Below are positions 23,349 to 32,465 of a stretch of DNA of 64,000 nucleotides, in pieces. The DNA is from Eretmocerus hayati (lineage: Eukaryota; Arthropoda; Insecta; Hymenoptera; Aphelinidae). The notes beneath the pieces are model-generated. The model did no database searches. It was not told the origin of the DNA and saw only the letters and a list, made by a program, of their open reading frames with translations. Position 1 is the first letter of the stretch. Each line of letters begins with the position of its first letter. Where the stretch lies: contig CM056743.1 in assembly GCA_029851415.1 (NCBI GenBank), forward strand, positions 76,402,186 to 76,466,185. Direction: 5' to 3'. A program made the translations under genes and the position numbers.

Positions 23349-23359
23349 CAGAGCTTTCT

Positions 23360-23950
23360 TCTCTTCCAGTCTGATTGCCGCCAGCCCGGTGCATTCAGCG
23401 TATACACGATTTTCCGGGGCTCCGCCTACTCCGATGAAGTCTTTGTACTCGCCTCTTATATTCGAAGGAGTTGAACCACATATCGTGGTTCAACTCCTCC
23501 ACTACTTGCATTACAATCGTGCGGGACTCCCCATCAATCTCCATGTTGACCCTCAACAGGCCCAAGGCGAGAGTCACACTTCTCGCTACTGCGCTTTTCA
23601 GATAGCCTTCCTGTTTAAAAATTCTATCCTCATAAAGTTTTGAGACTTTCGGCCCAACCATGGACACCTGGGCTCCCGGGTCGTATAAAGCCGCAAAAGA
23701 TCGTCCCCCGAGTACCACTTCTACGTAGTTCCTCGGCACGGGCCTCACCTCCGGTCCACTGCCCAGTTCTTCAGTAGTCCATGGCACCACGTACGCTAAT
23801 ATACGGTATTCCGGGGCTACGTGCTCGATTTGCGCGTCATCGAAACTTCGAGCTTCAGTGATTCCAGCAGCTTCGGCGATCTTGACTGTCGACTCGGCCT
23901 CCTCATCCTCCATGAATTTGAGCCACGCGTGATCATTTTTAACAGCCTGG
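23360..23950 (-). pseudogene. Gypsy aspartic protease, altered active site
   Basis: The 172-codon frame (23,913-23,395) contains VEVVLGGRSFAALYDPGAQV, the flap-and-active-site arrangement of a retroelement pepsin-like protease. The usual D-T/S-G triad reads D-P-G here. Downstream, LALGLLRVNMEIDGESRTIV fits the second half of the domain. The protease would cut the Gag-Pol polyprotein. An in-frame stop lies upstream near 24,025. The CACTA-like insertion interrupts the region just 3' of this domain. Confidence 0.8.
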
Positions 23951-24024
23951 CTGGCCTCACCAGTCCCCAGCTTGGAATGAATCTCGAGACCTCCGTTCCA
24001 TGATGGGTGGTCCGGTCTGCGAAT

Positions 24025-24840
24025 CTAACGTGTTATGAGGAGAAGTTCATCAGCCAAGGGAATATCCGTCTCAGCTATAGCGCGCAACGCATCAAGCGTG
24101 GAGAGCTTCTTGGCCTCTATCTGCCCATGCATAATCCGGTCTGCTTCTTCCCCAGTATATCGTTCCCGTACTGTCCCCTTTCCTGGGGTCCATTCATCTA
24201 CGATCATCCACTGCTCTGTGGGGTTCTCACTACTCGACCGACCCGCCACACGGTCTTTTGCTCTTGTGGCCCACGGCGTTGCAGAATTCTTGTCTGTCAT
24301 ACCTTCCCCAAGGCGCCCAGGTCCCACGACCCATGACATTCCCGATTGTCCACTGACCATACCTTCACTAAGGCGCTCAGGTTCCTCGACCCATGGCGTG
24401 GACGACGGTATTTCCTCTGCTCCACCTCCCACAAGGCTCCTGGACCCCTCAATCCGTCGGTCGACTAGCCACTCGTCATTTCCGGGGGCAACTTCTCCCC
24501 TCGCAGACTTCTCACTCTCTCGGACTACTATGCACTCGTTATCTAACGATTCCTCCACGAGGCTCACAGGCTTCTCATCCGCCACCAAAAACTCCTCTAT
24601 TTTGGCGGGGGCACAGTACTTTGGTCTTTCTGGGCCCCCGCCGGGCCGTTTCCCACGTATACCAAGCGGTATTTGCAATCCGGGCGAGTTTGCGCATTCA
24701 ACCCCCCCCCCCATAGCTGGCACTTGGTCTGAGGTGGAGCAGCAGCAGCCGCTGCCGCAGTTGATGCACCCGCTGTGCTCAGGCACTAGACAGCGGTATG
24801 ACCAAGAGCGGGGCATTTGTAACACTGCCTGGTTAGACAC
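24025..24840 (-). pseudogene. Gypsy gag-pol linker region, open frame of 271 codons
   Basis: This minus-strand frame connects the nucleocapsid zinc knuckles upstream with the protease downstream. It is rich in E, G, S and P, with two similar WVVGPGRLGEGM / WVEEPERLSEGM segments suggesting an internal duplication. No enzyme motif is seen. The similarly long plus-strand frame over the same DNA is an antisense by-product. Confidence 0.55.
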
Positions 24841-25431
24841 CTACCAGCAAAATGGTCCGGCTGGCTACAATTGTAGCACAGTCCCTTGGCCATCTGTTCT
24901 TGCCTGACCGCTCGATCCACTGGTGGGCGCGGTCGACCTCCGTTTGGTGGCCTACGTTGTCCATACCCCGGGTAAGGTGGGAATGGATACATCGTTGGGA
25001 ATTGTGGCCACTGTCCTGGGTTTGGAGCCCATGGTACTAGCGGTGAGGGAGTTAGCTGCGTAAGCGGGGTCGAGGCATTCGACTGCACCAAATTCGCGGG
25101 TGATGCACCTGGTGCTGGTGCCTTGGCCTGCGAGGTCGGGTTGTTCTGACCAGCCTTGTTACCATTTTCGCCACTTTGTCCCCGGTTACGATTCTGAGTC
25201 GTGATTTGGGGGTTCGGGGCTGGTTTCTCTGGCTCCGCATCTTTAGACTCCACCCCACCACTCTCAGTTTTCCCCAACCTACCTTTCTGAGCAGTCTGAC
25301 TCGAGCCCTGGTACGCAGCTCCAGGTATGTGCGCCTTTTCCTTAGGAGGGGGTGCGGCATATCGAGAGTCTAAATCTTTACCTTTCTCAAAGTTCCCACC
25401 ATAATACTGTATATAGCTAATGTAATCACCT
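24780..25431 (-). pseudogene. Gypsy nucleocapsid with CCHC zinc knuckles
   Basis: After a P-, Q-, G- and N-rich stretch (YPFPPYPGYGQRRPPNGGRP) the minus-strand frame shows CYNCSQPDHFAGRC, a perfect CX2CX4HX4C knuckle. A second, CYKCPALGHTAV, has a stop codon immediately before its last cysteine. Nucleocapsid packages the element RNA. The upstream end (SYIQYYGGNFEKG, near 25,425) is cut by a retroposon insertion that separates it from the capsid part. Confidence 0.88.
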
Positions 25432-25865
25432 AATCCAAAACAGACTCATTCACTTCATAGACGTGTTTTTCTGAGCTCTTGTCTCTGCGGAGAGTGATAG
25501 GGAATTGCTCTAAGTTTCTTTTCTAGAAAATTGCACTAGACTTTATTTTAGTTTTCCTGGGTATATATATATATTCGCATTGATTCCTGCAAACATGTAC
25601 TCATGAGCAATCGACCTCCTTTGTAATCAATCCTGCTATCCGATATTTTTATGCTTACTTGCGCTACCATTACATGTATCAACTGAAATATGAATTATAA
25701 GTCTGCAGTATTCGCTATGATTATAGTTTTAAAGTTCACAAATTTAATTTTCTTCATTACATTTTTTTATATGATGATATCTATATGTATTTTTTCAAAT
25801 GGGCCAGATAGGGTTGAACCCCGTGGCTTAAATAAATACTTATCTATCTATCTATCTATCTATCT
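25432..25865 (+). mobile_element. Short retroposon with (TATC)n tail inside gag
   Basis: Gag coding stops making sense at about 25,431 and resumes at about 25,866. Between them lies about 434 bp of AT-rich DNA ending CCCGTGGCTTAAATAAATAC and a (TATC)n run. A simple-sequence tail next to resumed target sequence is typical of a 5'-truncated LINE or a SINE, inserted in plus orientation. The flanks (ATCACC left, ATCTCC right) could be an imperfect target duplication. I see no reverse transcriptase fragment and no pol III boxes. Confidence 0.65.
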
Positions 25866-26302
25866 CCCAGCGTACGGACCCTCTTGTTTCCCAAATACTT
25901 TCGCAACGGTAGTAAGTTTCTACGCACTATATCGAAGACATCTCTGTCCCGCGGTGGCCTCTTGAAGTGGCCTAGGATGATTTTGATACACGTCAAATAT
26001 CTCGCCACCTTCTCGACCCTAGCCTGAGTCCGACGCTGCAGCTCGTCCATCAAATCCTGGCGATCTAAGTGACCCACATACTGATCTCTGAACGCGTTCT
26101 TAAAATCAAGCTAGCTCTCGAACTCATCCTGGTGAGTTCGGAACCAGTTGCGAGCATCTTCTGTCGAAGCTGCTGGCAGTGCAGAGAGCATTTCCGCATC
26201 GGACACCGGTAACATTCGCCTGCAGTCCTTCAAGTTGGCCAAGAAATCTTCTGGGCCATCCTTCTCACCACCACTGGAACTAATCTTCATACTTTGCAGC
26301 AT
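25856..26302 (-). pseudogene. Gypsy capsid domain
   Basis: PEDFLANLKDCRRMLPVSDA and STEDARNWFRTHQDEFES, followed after an in-frame TAG by FKNAFRDQYVGHLDRQDLMD and ELQRRTQARVEKVARYL, fit the Retrotrans_gag capsid pattern of Gypsy elements (conserved W-F and F...F segments). The capsid shell protein assembles the intracellular particle. The frame ends at the (TATC)n-tailed insertion. Confidence 0.8.
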
Positions 26303-26563
26303 CTTGATGATTTGTAACGTCCGGTTGGTTACTTGACCACTGCGACTCCAGTTCGACTCTTCGTCTGACGTACCACGGTCTGTTTCGCTGCTACTACTCC
26401 GAGCGCGACCTCGGTGGCCACCACGTCCCGATCTACGCGAATTTCTTGACCCGCAACGTCTACCTCGGCGCCTCGATCTATCTGAGTCCGAGTCCGACCT
26501 ATCTCCATGCCGTGAGCCTCACGGGGGTGAACTATCTGATGAGCTATCCCGGCGATCGTCACG

Positions 26564-28606
26564 CTATCGGTCAGCATCCCTGCGACCCCGGTCATCTGTC
26601 GAGCGATGCCGGTTCTCGCCATTCCCTGAAGTCCGCTCAGATCCATGTCGACTCTCGCGAGTTGAATTTTCCCTGCCGCGTACTTCTCGGGAGTGATCTA
26701 GCCCCTTCCGGGAGCGCGATGCGTCCTCATGGCCATGGCTCTTGCCGTAAGAGCGATCCCGACCCCGGTGATTGCCGCGGGAGGATCCCCTCTGCTTATG
26801 ACCCTCGTGAGTACGATCTGCGTCCTTCCTGGGGTGTGACGCCTCAGCACGACTGTGTCGACTCTCGCCAGAGCGACCTCGTCCACGATTATGATCAATG
26901 GGCCCGCTACGTGGTTGCATGCACTCCACAGGGCGTACCTGCTCCACCCAGGCCTGCACCGGCTCAGCACAAGGTTGCTGCCTGTCTCCAGGCTGTGCTC
27001 GTGGCCTTTGATCAACACTCAAGTCCGCACGCGGGGGTTGAAGCTGCTGAGGGCGTCCTCTATTTTCTGGCACTGGTAATGCTCGAGTAGCAGGGGGCCT
27101 GCTCTCTAACATACGTCCCTGTCGAGATGGGTCCGCGCCAGTGAGGTGACCCTGACCAACCGGTGCGCGAGGGTGGCCTTCACTACCATCGATCTGTGGT
27201 AGTCCCGCATAACTGAGTTGGCCATCGCTTGAATCTCGTCGGAATCTCGCCCGATCCCAGCTGTGTGCCCTTCCTTGACCTCTCGGATCCGAGCGCAGTC
27301 CCGGTGGGTCATCATCATCCGAGCTATCGCGTCGGTGTCGTTCATGACTCGAGCCACAACATCGCCCGCGGCTAGTGCGGGGCCTAGCGCCCCTCGCACT
27401 ATCATCGTTCTGTTCTATTGCAGCCTCGTCCCACCACATGGACTCCCCGCGAAAAACATCCGAAGTGTCCCGCGTCAACTCATTAATGTCTCTGTAGTCA
27501 GCACTCAGACGGCGGGAGCCTGTGCCCGCTGGCTGCTTCCTGGGTACATACAACTCCGGAAGTGATTCCGGGTCACTCTCGCCCAGGTGGCTCCCGGCGC
27601 CTTCGCCATAGTCGTCGCTCTCCGAGCCCGGACTCTGACCCCCAAGTCCACCCCCAACGCCACTAGCCTTAGCTGGGCTGGCGTGTCTACGCGTTAGTAT
27701 CGGCTCGACGATCCTGGCCCTGGGTGGCAGGGAGCCCCCCAGCCCCGGAGTCAAGAGCAAATCGTCCGCGTAAACCCTTGGCCGCTGTGGCTGTCCAGAA
27801 CCCGCAGTGAGTGTGTCTGGAATGCCCACCCCCGCTAGTATCGCGCTTGACATCGCCGCCATTCGGGTCATCAACGGAAAGCCTGTTGGGGGAATCGCAT
27901 AGGCCGTGGTAACTGGGACCGGGAACGAGACGTGGGTCACAGCTGGAGAGGAGATGGGGCCTTGGATACTACTCGTCAATCAGAACGCGGCACTGCCCGT
28001 CGTAGTAGTCGTTACCACCGTCGTCACTGGCGTGGTCAACGGTACCGTCACGACCATGGATGAAATAACCGGGTCCCGTACCTGTCCACTCGACACCGGC
28101 ATGCTCGTGGCTAAAGTTGCGGTGACACCCGAAGATTCCGTTTCCCGAACTGTATTAATGGCCATCGCACTCGTGGTTACGGTAGGAGTCACGCGAGCCT
28201 CGTCACGTTGGGTTACTGATAAGTGACGCCAACTCTCCGGGTGAGCGAATGGGTCAACTCCACCAGTCTCATCCACTCGCGGGTCCCACGGCACGTCCTC
28301 GTCCGGAAAACAGTCACGAATTTCCGACCTAATTAACCGCGATCGCGTTTTTTCCCGAGTCCCGCTGTCGTTCAACCTCTTCGCTTGAAGTCGCGCGGTG
28401 ATCTCGGCACCGTCCAATGGCTAAATTAATTTAGCCAAGTGTAAGTAACGATCGTCTCGCTCTAAAAGTCGAATGAGATCCAGGTCCCCACACTTGAGTA
28501 GGCCAGGGAGCGGTAATTTGGGTTTTCCTGCTCTCTTGTTACCTTTTCCAGACGGTCTACCTCTTTTCATTCTATGAAAATCCCCAAATTGGAATGTCAA
28601 GGCCAC
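26564..28606 (-). pseudogene. Gypsy Gag N-terminal region, Arg/Ser/Asp-rich
   Basis: One reading frame runs from 28,606 to 26,564 with two stops (TAA near 28,421, TGA near 27,980). Its last 471 codons form the longest uninterrupted frame in the window. The start (FGDFHRMKRGRPSGKGNKRA) is basic; the middle has a Thr/Val-rich run (TTPVTTVVTTTTTGSAAF); the C-terminal half is highly charged with many R, S, D, H and G. Gypsy Gags often have a variable basic N-terminus, but this one is unusually long. It leads into the capsid domain after a frame change near 26,560-26,300. Confidence 0.65.
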
Positions 28607-29388
28607 CTAGTATCCGTAGGAAGCGCTTGGTAGTTCCCCGCTACCCCCGCGACGGCTAACACGCCCCCTTATTATCAATAAACCCAATCACCTTAATCCC
28701 ACTATCGCCCAATATCAAGAAAGAATTTTCACGGAAACTAACACTCAGTACACTAAGTCTTGTCCACAAAATTTACCCTCTCCTAATATCCCACGTTCCA
28801 AGAAAAATATCTATCGCCCTGCTGGAGTCCCAAAGAGGATTTAGGGAAGGAGGAATTCCAAAGAATTCCCTTGTCCAGGGAATAAGGTACTTACTTCGAA
28901 ATTCGATTCACCAGGACCGGGAAATATTAGATATTGGGGATACTATAATCTCAAAACTACCACACGCATGCACTGGGAGGATGAATCTGCATACAATGGG
29001 GTCCACTGGAATTTTTTGATGTATAAAAAATTGACTAACTGTCTTGAGACCTCAGCAAGATGCTATGAAGGAAAATTTTACGCAAGCTAAATAACTTGCA
29101 AAAACTGTTTAAGAGTCTCTAACAAGGTATCCTAGGCAGTAGGGCTGCAGAGTGGCTAGTAATAATCACATTCGGGGGAGAAAATTCACCTTCAATACAA
29201 TCAGGGTGTGAGAGAGGGCACTATTCTACTCTAACTACTACGCAAAGAGCCTCGCGCGCACGCAAATCTTATCCAAAATGGCAAAATTCGAAGCTAACGT
29301 GTCGAAGAAAATTTGATCTGGCCTCAACTGTCGCAGCACTTCGCGTTCCGTCCACAAAAAATTCAAACCGAATTTTTTAGAAGCCGCA
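28607..29388 (-). other. Gypsy 5' untranslated leader
   Basis: Between the primer binding site and the first plausible gag codons lies about 780 bp with no long ORF. The sequence is AT-richer than gag and fits a retroelement leader with its packaging region. No internal repeats were noted. Confidence 0.55.
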
Positions 29389-29408
29389 GAGTCCTGTCAC
29401 GGTCGCCA
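29389..29408 (-). promoter_or_regulatory. Primer binding site, tRNA-Arg type
   Basis: The plus strand reads GAGTCCTGTCACGGTCGCCA, matching from memory the 3' end of an arthropod tRNA-Arg with anticodon UCG plus the added CCA. The minus-strand site is therefore TGGCGACCGTGACAGGACTC, the primer site used by 412/mdg1-type Gypsy elements. It lies three bases from the LTR edge at 29,412. Confidence 0.85.
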
Positions 29409-29411
29409 GTT

Positions 29412-30450
29412 TGTGACGTGGTATTTCTACCCGCACAACTTATTTATTATTACGCAGGACTCTTAACCTAGGACGCAGGAACTACGCGCGTGAACGCCGA
29501 TACGGCTTCTGCAAACTCAGCAACTCTGGACCACGGCGTCACTTACCGTGTAAAATTACCTGAAAAATCGCAAAGAGAGAGAGGGACGAATATTTAATAA
29601 TAATTCGGAATCATTATAGAAATAAGTTGGCCTCTATATTCTTGACGTTGCTTTTGCGCGGTATTTACAACTCTCTACAATTTATTATTAACCCGACATA
29701 GACCGCATGACTCCAAAATGTTCCATTATCTCTCAATAAAGTGTCTCTGAATATTCCTGAAAATGCAATAAAATGATGCACTTCACTAGAAGGCGAACTT
29801 CTTGTCCGCTACACTCACGAAAATCTACCTGTGCTCCAGGAGCACAGCTTGTCCAGTCCCTGCTCCGATAATTTTCCACGCGCCAATTTGCTCAAAATTC
29901 TGTCCGAAATGGCCGCCAATGGCTCCCGCAACGCTCGCTCAACGACAAGCGTGCAAGATGGCTAATGCTCCGACGATTCGGAGCAACCGACGCTTGCTTG
30001 GCCTTCGCGCCCGAGCAACAGGTGCGCGACTACCCCGTGCTCCTTGTCCACTTCATAATTAACCTCGATCACTGAGGACTCAGGGTGCTCGCGCGTCTCT
30101 TACGAGAGAGCTGTCCACAACGCGATCCCCGAGCACGCGAGCGTCTACTCCGAGACGCCTTGTCCACGAGCGCGCACAATTCTCACCAAGTTCCGCACTC
30201 CCAAATTCACTGCTCCGAATTTACGCGCCACGCGGTTGTCACTCCGGGCTGCTGGTGCTTTGTCCGCACTGTCTGAGATCCGCACCAGCGCACCAGGCCC
30301 TCAGGGAGTCCGTCCAGGTCGGGAGCACGACGTTGCTCCCTCGCGACGCACGAGGCTCTTCGAAAAATCCGCGACGAGAGAATCTACAAAGGTAGCAAAG
30401 TCACTCACCGCAATTTTCTGCCATCCTCGTAGATAGACCCTATCGACAGC
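29412..30450 (-). repeat. 5' LTR of the Gypsy element, upper boundary unknown
   Basis: The plus strand begins TGTGACGTGGTATT directly after the primer site, giving the CA end of an LTR on the minus strand. AATAAA on the minus strand near 29,432 may be the polyadenylation signal of the R region. No second LTR copy exists in the window to fix the far end; 30,450 is only a guess based on where sequence character changes. Confidence 0.35.
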
Positions 30451-32340
30451 AGTTGCAGCTTCCTATCCTGATCTTGGCCAACTCCAATTATTCAAGTCAC
30501 TCCGGAACTCCTGGTGACCCGATCCGCGGCACGTGCTCAGACTTGAGCGGGCAAGGCGACGAGCGACAAGGCGACGAGCGAGGCAAGGCGAAAGAATACG
30601 TGTGCACAAGACGATGTCTGATCCACAAGTGTCACAATGGCCGCTTCTTCTTCACCAAGTCCGTGCCTTCGTCTTCACTTGAAATGAAGCCCTCTGATTG
30701 GTCCGTTTGATTTTACCGAAACACTGGCAGCGCCAACTGGTGGCCGAGCGCGCCAAATATTCAAGTCCAGTCCACTATACTTAGGCCATACTGTTGCTCA
30801 GATTTTACGAAATTCGCTTCAAGTCCATCAGTTGCAGTATCTACGTCCTTGATAAATGAATATTCTGTCATGCTCGCGCACATGCACCGCTCGAATACGC
30901 GTGGAGGCATCGTGCACTCGCGCTTGCCGCAACTCCATGCTTTCACCTCATACAGCTCTATGCACGTCCGTATATACCTATATTGAGTCCGTATGGCATC
31001 AGTATATCTATATATACTCGCCGTCGTCCACAGTGTGATGCTACCAAGTCCGCATGGCCGCAGTATACCTATATATGTGTACTGCATATTGTCCTATTAC
31101 CATACGGTCATGTGTAAATACACATAAGTTAATGCAAATGTCGTCCGCAAGTCCAAACTTCTCCAGCAGCCGGTGTCCAGGGAATTGTCCGTTGCATTTT
31201 CGTGGCCACGGCTGCCCGGGTGTGGCCCGGATTTACCTGTCCGCAGCGCCGCCGCGTCTCGTCCACCGCCAGTCCACCAGTCAGCTGTCTGCTCGCCGCC
31301 TCGTGAGCGAGCTCGCCGTCGTCTCTGTCCTCTGGGGGGTCACCCGGGCCCACACGCGTTCATACATGGGCCCCCAGTGCCGCACAGTGGTTCCAAAAAG
31401 TTCTTGAATAATTCACCATAACGTGAATTTGCAACCAATCGACATATGCGCAAACAGGAGACTTTTGGATGAATGAGAACAACCTCCTGCGTCTGCGCAT
31501 ATGTCGATTGGTTGCAAATTCGCGTAAAGGCGAATTATTCAAGAACTTCTTTGCCCCACTGTGTGCCGTGGGGGACCACCCTTGTGCCGTATGGAGAGTG
31601 CGCAGGTGCATAGTGCACCAAAAGCACAACCCCCATGTGTAACAGGTGCTGTGCGGGTATCATAACCCTAAAGCGGTCGGCATGCTCGCTCACCCGGGCT
31701 GCCGCAGATGGGGCAATCGCCCGTATGGCCAGCAGCCCGGGGAGATGGTTCCAGCATCACCACGCATCCGCCGTGCCCCGTGGTCCACGGCGACCGTTGT
31801 CCCGTCCATGCCATCCTCGTGGCGCAGCATCAGTGCGTGTCGTGTGTGTGTGTGTGTCTCCTGGTGCGTCATCCCCGAGGCAGGGTAGTTCTAAATGTGA
31901 CAGCTGGTGGTGGCATGTGGGTGCAGCACCGGGTGCGCGGGCCCGGGTTGTTGCCGCCGTGCCACCCCCGCAGCGTCCGATGCATCCATTGAGTGCATCA
32001 AATGCACCGCGGCCTCGAAAACCGCGAGCAAAACATACGAAAGTCGCGTACTCTCGCTCGCGGGTGAGCGAGAGTCTAGTCCGCCGTCGCCTGCATCGAG
32101 GTGTGTGTGAGCCTGCCCCCGAGGCCCGGATCGCGTTGTTGCGTGAAGTTGGGCTGGGAAGGGCCAGGGCAGGGGCCTGTAAGGGCTTCGTGGCCCTACG
32201 GTAGCCCTTTGCCCCATCCAGCTGTCAAATCCCGCACCCGTCGGCTGCTTGTTTCCGTGGCCTCCTAGACTGCCGTAGTTATGGCGACCTCGGGTGTGGG
32301 CGGGGTTGCCTAGGCGTAGGCATACCCACCCACGCTCCTT
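30451..32340. other. GC-rich unassigned sequence
   Basis: The composition is richer in GC than the surroundings and includes a (TG)n run near 31,845. A 189-codon ORF at 31,635-32,204 is arginine- and alanine-rich with overlapping long frames on other frames and strands, as expected from composition alone. It could be the 5' part of a non-LTR element, but no reverse transcriptase or endonuclease motif is present. Confidence 0.4.
31397..31560. repeat. Compact hairpin, about 55-65-bp arms
   Basis: AAGTTCTTGAATAATTC and GAATTTGCAACCAATCGACA (with TATGCGCA after it) recur in inverted order as TGCGCATATGTCGATTGGTTGCAAATTC and GAATTATTCAAGAACTT, around a loop of about 40 bp. The arms are nearly perfect apart from an 8-10 bp unmatched segment each, which suggests a recent inverted-repeat insertion. 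Confidence 0.8.
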
Positions 32341-32372
32341 ATCCGGCTTGGCTGCTTGATCTCTTCGTCGCC

Positions 32373-32465
32373 GTCTCCTTCTTCCCGAGCCAGCACCTCA
32401 ACAAAAAAAATAAGTATTGCCTGTCAATACTTAGTCCTTTTGGTGCTGGCTCGAGACGGCGGCGA
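32373..32465. other. Small stem-loop, microRNA-precursor sized
   Basis: GAGCCAGCACC...AAGTATTG is followed after the loop CCTGT by CAATACTTAGTCC...GGTGCTGGCTC, with flanking CGCCGTCTC / GAGACGGCGGCG also pairing. The stem is about 40 bp with bulges and a 5-base loop. Size resembles a pre-miRNA, but there is no evidence of transcription. Confidence 0.4.

Larger units (their letters stand above)
15350..29411 (-). mobile_element. Decayed Ty3/Gypsy LTR retrotransposon, internal region
   Basis: Minus-strand order is primer binding site, leader, gag, protease, reverse transcriptase, RNase H, integrase, third ORF: the gene order of Ty3/Gypsy. The primer site matches a tRNA-Arg 3' end as in the 412/mdg1 group. 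Stops and frameshifts break every gene, a 3,225-bp DNA transposon interrupts the pol region, and a (TATC)n-tailed insertion interrupts gag. Without these two insertions the internal region would be about 10.4 kb, long for the group because of an extended gag and the extra 3' ORF. The 3' LTR was not found, so the element is truncated or rearranged at the low-coordinate end. Confidence 0.9.

Noticed and set aside
24035..24907. A 290-codon plus-strand ORF
   Set aside because: It lies antisense to the Gypsy gag-pol linker, shows no domain, and its composition is explained by the codon bias of the minus-strand frame.
26446..27090. A 214-codon plus-strand ORF
   Set aside because: Antisense by-product of the arginine- and aspartate-rich Gag frame; no recognisable motif.
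31635..32204. 189-codon ORF as a possible host gene
   Set aside because: GC-rich DNA opens other frames and the opposite strand as well; no domain, splice context or start signal supports it.
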